Below are positions 59,243 through 64,000 of a DNA stretch of 64,000 bases, piece after piece. A program made the translations under genes and the position numbers. This stretch comes from Streptomyces sp. WZ.A104. GTDB taxonomy: Bacteria; Actinomycetota; Actinomycetes; Streptomycetales; Streptomycetaceae. The notes under the pieces are model-generated. The model saw nothing but the letters and a program-made list of their open reading frames with translations, did not search any database and was not told the DNA's origin. Every line of letters begins with the position of its first letter. The stretch's first letter is position 1. The stretch spans positions 124,001 to 188,000 of the forward strand of contig NZ_NWVL01000002.1 in the NCBI RefSeq assembly GCF_002382885.1, given 5' to 3'.

Positions 59243-60229
59243 CTACCGCCCCGACCTCGCCGCCCGGGCGACCACGACGACGGCCTTCTCCAGGGCGTAC
59301 TCGGGATCGTCCCCTCCACCCTTCACTCCCGCATCCGCCGCCGCCACGGCCCGCAGGGCCACCGCGACCCCGTCCGGCGTCCACCCCCGCATCTGCTGCC
59401 GCACCCGGTCGATCTTCCACGGAGGCATCCCCAGCTCCCGGGCGAGGTCGGCCGGCCGCCCGCCCCGCGCCGAGGACAGCTTCCCGATCGCCCGCACCCC
59501 CTGTGCCAGCGCACTGGTGATCAGCACGGGCGCGACCCCGGTCGACAACGACCACCGCAGCGCTTCCAGCGCCTCCGCCGCCCGCCCCTCGACCGCCCGG
59601 TCGGCGACGGTGAACGACGACGCCTCCGCCCGCCCCGTGTAGTAACGCCCGACGACCGCCTCGTCGATCGTGCCCTCGACATCCGCGATCAGCTGGGACA
59701 CCGCACTGGCCAGCTCCCGCAGGTCGCTGCCGATGGAGTCGACCAGCGCCTGACAGGCCTCCGGTGTCGCGGACCGCCCATGGGTCCGGAACTCCGACCG
59801 TACGAACGAGAGCCGCTCGGCGGGCTTCGTGGTCTTCGGGCAGGCGACCTCCCGGGCACCCGCCTTGCGCGCCGCGTCCAGGAGCCCCTTGCCCTTGGCC
59901 CCGCCCGCGTGCAGCAGGACGAGCGTGATCTCCTCGACCGGCGCACCGAGATACGCCTTGACGTCCTTGACCGTGTCCGCCGCGAGGTCCTGCGCATTGC
60001 GCACGATCACGACCTTGCGCTCGGCGAAGAGCGAGGGGCTGGTGAGCTCGGCGAGCGTGCCGGGCTGCAACTGGTCGGACGCCAGATCCCGTACGTCCGT
60101 ATCGGCATCGGCAGCGCGCGCGGCCGCCACCACCTGCTGCACGGCACGGTCCAGGAGGAGGTCCTCCTGGCCCACGGCGAGCGTGACGGGGGCGAGCGGA
60201 TCGTCGGTGGAATTCTTCCTGGTGGCCAT
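59243..60229 (-). CDS. holA: DNA polymerase III subunit delta
   Basis: Clamp-loader subunit that opens the beta ring. 328 residues: APVTLAVGQEDLLLDRAVQQVV, PSLFAERKVVIVRNAQDL and the C-terminal ELGMPPWKIDRVRQQMRGWT with helical lid. No Walker A, as expected for delta. Start at ATG MATRKNSTDD; the frame continues 15 codons upstream without conservation. In the standard comEC-holA-rpsT-lepA neighbourhood. Confidence 0.96.
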   Translation of the reverse strand: MATRKNSTDDPLAPVTLAVGQEDLLLDRAVQQVVAAARAADADTDVRDLASDQLQPGTLAELTSPSLFAERKVVIVRNAQDLAADTVKDVKAYLGAPVEEITLVLLHAGGAKGKGLLDAARKAGAREVACPKTTKPAERLSFVRSEFRTHGRSATPEACQALVDSIGSDLRELASAVSQLIADVEGTIDEAVVGRYYTGRAEASSFTVADRAVEGRAAEALEALRWSLSTGVAPVLITSALAQGVRAIGKLSSARGGRPADLARELGMPPWKIDRVRQQMRGWTPDGVAVALRAVAAADAGVKGGGDDPEYALEKAVVVVARAARSGR

Positions 60230-60312
60230 CGCGATCCAGCATCCCACGGCCCACTGACAGCCGGGGCGCCCCACCGCCCGTCGCCCGGGAGCCCGTGTCC
60301 GAGAATGGGCGG

Positions 60313-60558
60313 GTGAGCGATGTGAGACACGTACTGGTGCTGCCCGACCGCGACGCCGCGGAGGAGGTGGCCGGGGAGCTGGCCGACCGCTTCGGGGTCA
60401 CCGAGGAGCCTCAGCTCGTACGGGACGCCCTGGCCGGTGAGGACGACGCCGAGGACGCCCAGTGGCTGGTGGTCGTGGAGGACGCGGCCGGGCGCCTGGA
60501 CCCGGCCGCGCTGGACGCGTTCGTCGCGGAGTACGAGGGGTGGCTGGAGGCCCCGTAA
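60313..60558 (+). CDS. Small conserved hypothetical protein
   Basis: 81 residues, highly acidic (SDVRHVLVLPDRDAAEEVAGEL, then EDDAEDAQWLVVVEDAA). No known domain, likely a soluble alpha/beta mini-protein. GTG start; a GTG six codons earlier is in frame. Divergent from holA; homologues near holA occur in Streptomyces, to my recollection. Function unknown. Confidence 0.72.
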   Translation: MSDVRHVLVLPDRDAAEEVAGELADRFGVTEEPQLVRDALAGEDDAEDAQWLVVVEDAAGRLDPAALDAFVAEYEGWLEAP

Positions 60559-60636
60559 CCGGAGCCCCCGTAAGACCTCCCCGGGACTCCGCAGGGCCCG
60601 GCTCTCACACCCTGCCCGCACCCCGGCCCCGGCCCC

Positions 60637-61530
60637 TCACCCCCGGGGAACGGTCTGGATGTCCAGGTCGACGGCGATGCTGGAGCCCACCGCGGCGATC
60701 CCGCGCGCCAGCATCGTCTGCCAGGTGAGCGTGAAGTCCTCGCGGTGCAGTTCGGTGGTGGCCCGGCAGGCGGCACGCGGATCACCCTCCAGACCGTTGC
60801 CGAGACCGAGGTACCTCGTGTCCAGCGTCACCGTGCGGCTGACCCCGTGCAGGGTCAGCGCCCCGGTCACCCCCCAGCGGTTGCCGCCGCGGTGGACGAA
60901 GCGCTCGCTGTAGAACTCCAGCGTCGGGTAGCGGCCGACGTCGAGGAAGTCGCCGGAGCGCAGGTGGTCGTCGCGCATCTGCACATTGGTGTCGATCGAC
61001 GCCGCGTCGATGATCACGTGCATGGCGGAGTCCTCCATGCGGTCGGCGATCCGGACCGCACCGGCGAAGGTGTTGAACCGGCCGTGGATGCGTGCCAGGC
61101 CGATGTGCCGGGCGGTGAAGCCGATCTGCGAGTGGTTCGGGTCGATGTCCCATTCGCCGGGAGCGGGCAGCTGCTGGGGTTGGGCCACTTGGAGGGTCAC
61201 ATCTCCCAGGGTGGCGTGCGCCCCTTGGTCGACCGTCGCCGCGCCGTGGAACGGGGTGAAGCCCTCGGCCGTGACCGCGAGCCGGTACTCGCCCGCCGGG
61301 ACCGTGGCCAGCACGCTGCCGAAGGGGTCCGTCTCGCCGCCCACCACCTTGCGCCCCGCCCCGTCCGTGACGACGAACTCGGCCTGCTGGACAGGTTCGC
61401 TGACCGGGTCCAGCACCCGGCAACTGAGAACGCCCGCGGAACGGTGCACCCGGACTCCCGCGAGCGCCCCACCGCGCCCCGCGCCTGCCTGGCTCCTGCT
61501 TCCCTTGCTTCCCAGCCAACGGCCGAACAT
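60637..61530 (-). CDS. YceI-domain protein with carboxypeptidase-regulatory-like N-terminus
   Basis: 297 residues. About 25-110: CarboxypepD_reg-like beta sandwich (GVLSCRVLDPVSEPVQQAEFVV; PAGEYRLAVTAEGFTPF). About 115-297: YceI lipocalin-like fold (WDIDPNHSQIGFTARHI, GRFNTFAGAVRI, LRSGDFLDVGRYPTLEF, LTLHGVSRTVTL), a binder of polyisoprenoid/amphiphilic lipids. ATG start with CGGAG upstream; no signal peptide is seen, so localisation is unclear. Confidence 0.9.
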   Translation of the reverse strand: MFGRWLGSKGSRSQAGAGRGGALAGVRVHRSAGVLSCRVLDPVSEPVQQAEFVVTDGAGRKVVGGETDPFGSVLATVPAGEYRLAVTAEGFTPFHGAATVDQGAHATLGDVTLQVAQPQQLPAPGEWDIDPNHSQIGFTARHIGLARIHGRFNTFAGAVRIADRMEDSAMHVIIDAASIDTNVQMRDDHLRSGDFLDVGRYPTLEFYSERFVHRGGNRWGVTGALTLHGVSRTVTLDTRYLGLGNGLEGDPRAACRATTELHREDFTLTWQTMLARGIAAVGSSIAVDLDIQTVPRG

Positions 61531-61692
61531 CTTCTCCGAACCCCCAGGGGCGCTTCGCACTTCAGGGCCCCTGACAGATGGACGTCGTTGTCGGAACAGC
61601 GGCCCGCCGACGAGCATGCATTCGATCACTGTTGCGGCGTTCGAGGCAAACGGAGTGCATCGTAAGGTCTTGTGCCGAGCTGTACGCAGGTG

Positions 61693-62682
61693 TTACCTAA
61701 GGTCCGAATTTCCGTCCCCCGGGAAGCGTCCCCGGACCTCGGGAACCCGGGAGAGCCGCAGCCCGAAGTGGTCCCGGTAGGCGGCCAGCACCTCCTCGTC
61801 CGTGGCCAGCTCCGTACGGTGCCGCTCGCCGCCGACCGTGGTGATCAGGGCCCGCCGGCTCAAGGTCACCCGCCCGGTATCCGTGCACCGCGAGCACACC
61901 AGGGAGCGGGTGAAGTGGGAGTCCGGCGAGGTGCGGTGGTACCAGGCCCCGCCCCGGAACTCCGTCAGCGTCCGCGGCCGCAGGTCCAGCCGGAACTGCC
62001 GCGAGCCGCCGCGCAGCAGATCCAGGTCCCCCTCCGGCGCCGCCCGGAACCGGAACACACCCCGGGGGTCCTCCTGTTCCGTCAAGTCCGCCAGCGCCAG
62101 CGGCCTCAGCGCGTGGTCGCCGAACCCGACGTCCGCCAGCCAGGGCCCCGTACCGTCCTCGGTCTCCACCCGCAGTGCCATGTGGTCGTACGGGATGCCC
62201 AGGCGGCCGCCGTCACCGAAGACGCGGGCCTGGAGCAGGCTCACCCGGAAGCCGAGCGCCCGCAGCAACGCGCCGAACGCGCCGTTCAGTTCGTAGCAGA
62301 AGCCGCCCCTCCCGCCGATCACCTTGTCCAGAAGGGCCTGTTCCTCCAGCACGATGTCCTCACCGAGGTGAATCGACAGGTTCTCGAAGGGCACGGACAG
62401 CAGGTGCCTGCGCTGGAGCTCGCGCAGCGCCTCGATGTCGGCCCGCGCCGGCCGGTCCGCGCCGATCCGGTCGAGATAGGCGCGGACCGTGCCGTCCGTG
62501 ACACCGTCGGCCCCGGAGCGGCCGGGGCCCCTGGTCGACGCGAGCGAGGCTGCCGAGGCAGTCGAGGCATCGGAAGCGGCTGAGGTGGTCCACGCAGCTG
62601 AAGCGCCTGAGGTGGTCGACGCATCAGAGGCAGCTGAGGTGGTCGAGGCATCGGAGGTCGGGTGTGGCTGTGGCAAGGTCAT
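61693..62682 (-). CDS. nat: Arylamine N-acetyltransferase
   Basis: Acetyl-CoA-dependent enzyme for arylamines/arylhydrazines. 329 residues with the Cys-His-Asp triad: Cys129 in RGGFCYELN, His167 in PYDHMALRV and Asp184 in WLADVGFGD. The first ~50 residues are an unusual Ser/Ala/Thr tail of four nine-residue repeats (DASTTSAAS-like), encoded by tandem 27-bp DNA. No alternative start after the tail exists, so it is translated. Mycobacterial NATs have a role in cholesterol breakdown; relevance here is unknown. Confidence 0.94.
   Translation of the reverse strand: MTLPQPHPTSDASTTSAASDASTTSGASAAWTTSAASDASTASAASLASTRGPGRSGADGVTDGTVRAYLDRIGADRPARADIEALRELQRRHLLSVPFENLSIHLGEDIVLEEQALLDKVIGGRGGFCYELNGAFGALLRALGFRVSLLQARVFGDGGRLGIPYDHMALRVETEDGTGPWLADVGFGDHALRPLALADLTEQEDPRGVFRFRAAPEGDLDLLRGGSRQFRLDLRPRTLTEFRGGAWYHRTSPDSHFTRSLVCSRCTDTGRVTLSRRALITTVGGERHRTELATDEEVLAAYRDHFGLRLSRVPEVRGRFPGDGNSDLR
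62546..62653 (-). repeat. Four in-frame 27-bp tandem repeats in the nat 5' coding region
   Basis: Units start at 62546, 62573, 62600 and 62627, sharing GAGGTGGTCGA and related core bases. They encode DASTTSAAS, DASTTSGAS, AAWTTSAAS and DASTASAAS on the minus strand. Being whole multiples of three, copy changes keep the frame. Confidence 0.85.
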
Positions 62683-62786
62683 GGCCCCAGTCTGGTCCGT
62701 CCAGAACTCGCGCGCTCGCCTGGTGCTCCGGTCCTAGGCCCCCCGCCCGAGGCGCCGCACGGTGATCGCTGTCTAGCGTGTCGGCC

Positions 62787-63248
62787 ATGACCGACCACGA
62801 TCCCGCACGCACCCGGGAACAGCGCAAACAGGACGTCTTCGACCACCTCCGGCAGGACGAGGACGCGTGGGTGGCTACGGCGTCCTCGGACGGCGTCCCC
62901 ACGCTGGTGCCGTTGTCGTTCCTCTGGGACGACGCCACCGGCACGCTGGTGATGTCGACACGACGGACCAACCCGACCGCCGTCAACGTGACCCCCGGCG
63001 GCCCGGTCAGGGTGACCCTCGGCCCCACCCGCGACGTGGTGCTCATCGAAGGCGAGGCGGAGATCGTGGAGGGGGCGGACCTCCCCACAGCCGTGGGCGA
63101 CGCCTTCGCCACGAAGCTCCGGTGGGACCCGCGCCGCCGCTCCCCCTGGGTGTTCCTGCGCATCACCCCCCAGACCGTGCGCGCCTGGCGCGAGGTGAAC
63201 GAACTCACCGACCGCGACCTCATGCTCGCCGGGAAGTGGCTGGTCTGA
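62787..63248 (+). CDS. Pyridoxamine-5'-phosphate-oxidase-fold / F420-dependent family protein
   Basis: 153 residues: RKQDVFDHLRQDEDAWVATASSDG, then LVPLSFLWDDATGTLVMST and TLGPTRDVVLIEGEAEIVE match the split-barrel PNPOx-like/F420 flavoprotein family. Probable nucleotide- or flavin-cofactor binding; substrate unknown. ATG start with no strong ribosome site; a GTG three codons earlier is possible. Divergent from nat across about 100 bp. Confidence 0.88.
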   Translation: MTDHDPARTREQRKQDVFDHLRQDEDAWVATASSDGVPTLVPLSFLWDDATGTLVMSTRRTNPTAVNVTPGGPVRVTLGPTRDVVLIEGEAEIVEGADLPTAVGDAFATKLRWDPRRRSPWVFLRITPQTVRAWREVNELTDRDLMLAGKWLV

Positions 63249-63355
63249 CCCGCACGGTCCGGCCCCGCAGGCGGCACGGGGGCACAACGCGCGAGCGGAG
63301 CGGCGGGCGGACGCCAGGCGAACGGCGGACGGCAGGCGGACGGCAGGCGGCAGGC

Positions 63356-63397
63356 GGCGGACGGCGGACGGCGGACGGCGGACGGCGGACGGCGGAC
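63356..63397. repeat. Heptanucleotide microsatellite (GGCGGAC)6
   Basis: Six perfect copies of GGCGGAC, flanked on the left (63302-63355) by degenerate GGCAGGC/GGCGGAC variants. Lies in the convergent gap between an oxidase-like gene and comEC. Confidence 0.9.
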
Positions 63398-63423
63398 GAA
63401 CGGCGGGACAGACTCCGGCGGTG

Positions 63424-64000
63424 TCATGACCGGCCCACCGCCCGCAGCTCCTTCCCGGCGCCCGTCACCGCGATCGGGCCGTCGGTGTCGGTGCGCAGGA
63501 CCCGGGCCCCGGCGCCCCTGAGCGCATCGACCGTACGGGGCGCGGGGTGGCCGTACGGGTTGTCCGCCCCGCAGGAGATGAGCGCCAGCCTCGGCCGTGC
63601 TCTGTGCAACAGCCCCGCGTCTTGGAACGCCGAACCGTGGTGGGCCACCTTGAGGACATCCACTCGGCCCGGTGCCGCCCGGCTGCGCAGCAATTCCCGC
63701 TGGGCCGGAGGCTCCAGGTCCCCCAGGAGCAACAGGGTCAGCCCTCCTGCCGCCCGTACGTGCAGGGTGACGCTGGAGTCGTTCGGTTCGCGCACGGCAA
63801 CCGCCCCGGCCCCCTTCCGCCCCGCTCTCCCGGGTCCGTCGCGCGGCCACAGCACCCGCCAGTCGACCGGGCCCGCCCGGCGGTGCTCACCGGCCACGGC
63901 CCGCACCGTCTTGACCCGTGCCGCGGCCGCTGCCCGCCGCACGAACGCGGCCTGTTCGGGAGGTTCTTCAGGCTCGTCGTCTGGATCGCGCCCACCGTCC
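63424..64000 (-). CDS. comEC: ComEC/Rec2-like competence protein, 3' part (truncated by window edge)
   Basis: The C-terminal metallo-hydrolase part: VRAVAGEHRRAGPVDWRVLWP, GGLTLLLLGDLEPPAQRELL, VDVLKVAHHGSAFQDAGLL, ALISCGADNPYGHPAPRTV. The stop is just past SS/VGRS; the frame stays open to the right edge (about 192 codons seen). The AHHGS and NPYGHP motifs are diagnostic of ComEC, whose N-terminal membrane part lies beyond the window. Adjacent to holA in the typical order. Competence as such is not established in Streptomyces. Confidence 0.92.
   Translation of the reverse strand, partial: DGGRDPDDEPEEPPEQAAFVRRAAAAARVKTVRAVAGEHRRAGPVDWRVLWPRDGPGRAGRKGAGAVAVREPNDSSVTLHVRAAGGLTLLLLGDLEPPAQRELLRSRAAPGRVDVLKVAHHGSAFQDAGLLHRARPRLALISCGADNPYGHPAPRTVDALRGAGARVLRTDTDGPIAVTGAGKELRAVGRS

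Overview
The window is very GC-rich, with near-universal G/C third codon positions and frequent GTG starts. Its gene set is that of a Streptomyces (or close relative) chromosome core. Diagnostic items are a 15-residue leucine leader peptide before leuA, a znuACB-zur zinc locus, an XRE/DUF397 pair of the WhiJ type, a SpoIIE phosphatase with its own HATPase domain, and the hrcA-dnaJ, lepA-rpsT-holA-comEC housekeeping blocks. I see no phage, transposase, CRISPR array, tRNA or rRNA. Genes at both edges are cut (a winged-helix regulator on the left, comEC on the right).

Layout. 1-4.2 kb: truncated regulator, a hairpin-rich gap, and ppdK behind a palindrome-rich leader. 4.2-10.1 kb: a leftward operon of solute-binding lipoprotein, two permeases, ATPase and HAD phosphatase, with a divergent GntR/UTRA regulator. 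10.1-15 kb: dihydrouridine synthase plus an XRE/MmyB regulator divergent from a 14-TM MFS exporter, then glutaminase. 15-19.4 kb: accessory stretch with the XRE/DUF397 pair, three overlapping unknown genes, a TetR/DUF6463 divergent pair and two very small proteins. 19.5-26.2 kb: glyS, the zinc importer and Zur, undecaprenyl-diphosphate synthase, recO. 26-29.1 kb: TerB-like protein, and leuA with its attenuator. 29.2-30.6 kb: cytoplasmic-type M4 protease and its emfourin partner. 30.8-35.6 kb: leftward phoH-ybeY-CBS protein-mmcQ-CDA-like-era set (ribosome and RNA maturation).

35.7-47.4 kb: PfkB kinase, MFS transporter, adenine/adenosine deaminase, RNase Z-like, HIT, rsmE, nitronate monooxygenase, dnaJ, hrcA (with a perfect CIRCE), an MBL hydrolase and a DUF3097 protein. 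47.6-50.5 kb: a 958-residue membrane protein with a C-terminal periplasmic-binding-protein-like half, the least explained large gene here. 50.5-58.4 kb: hemW, the SpoIIE phosphatase, long-chain acyl-CoA ligase, lepA. 58.5-64 kb: rpsT, holA, a small unknown, YceI protein, arylamine N-acetyltransferase, a flavin-type oxidase and the 3' end of comEC.

A recurring theme is short tandem DNA repeats at gene ends and starts: 11-bp at 4.2 kb, 34-bp at 10.1 kb, 24-bp at 23.9 kb, 21-bp at 39.6 kb, 14/13-bp at 47.5 kb, 28-bp at 54.0 kb, 27-bp in-frame at 62.6 kb and 7-bp at 63.4 kb. Several regulatory sites are readable directly: paired Zur boxes, CIRCE, leuA attenuator arms, and candidate operators at three divergent promoters. 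Start codons were set by Shine-Dalgarno spacing and family N-termini, so many differ from the longest open frame.
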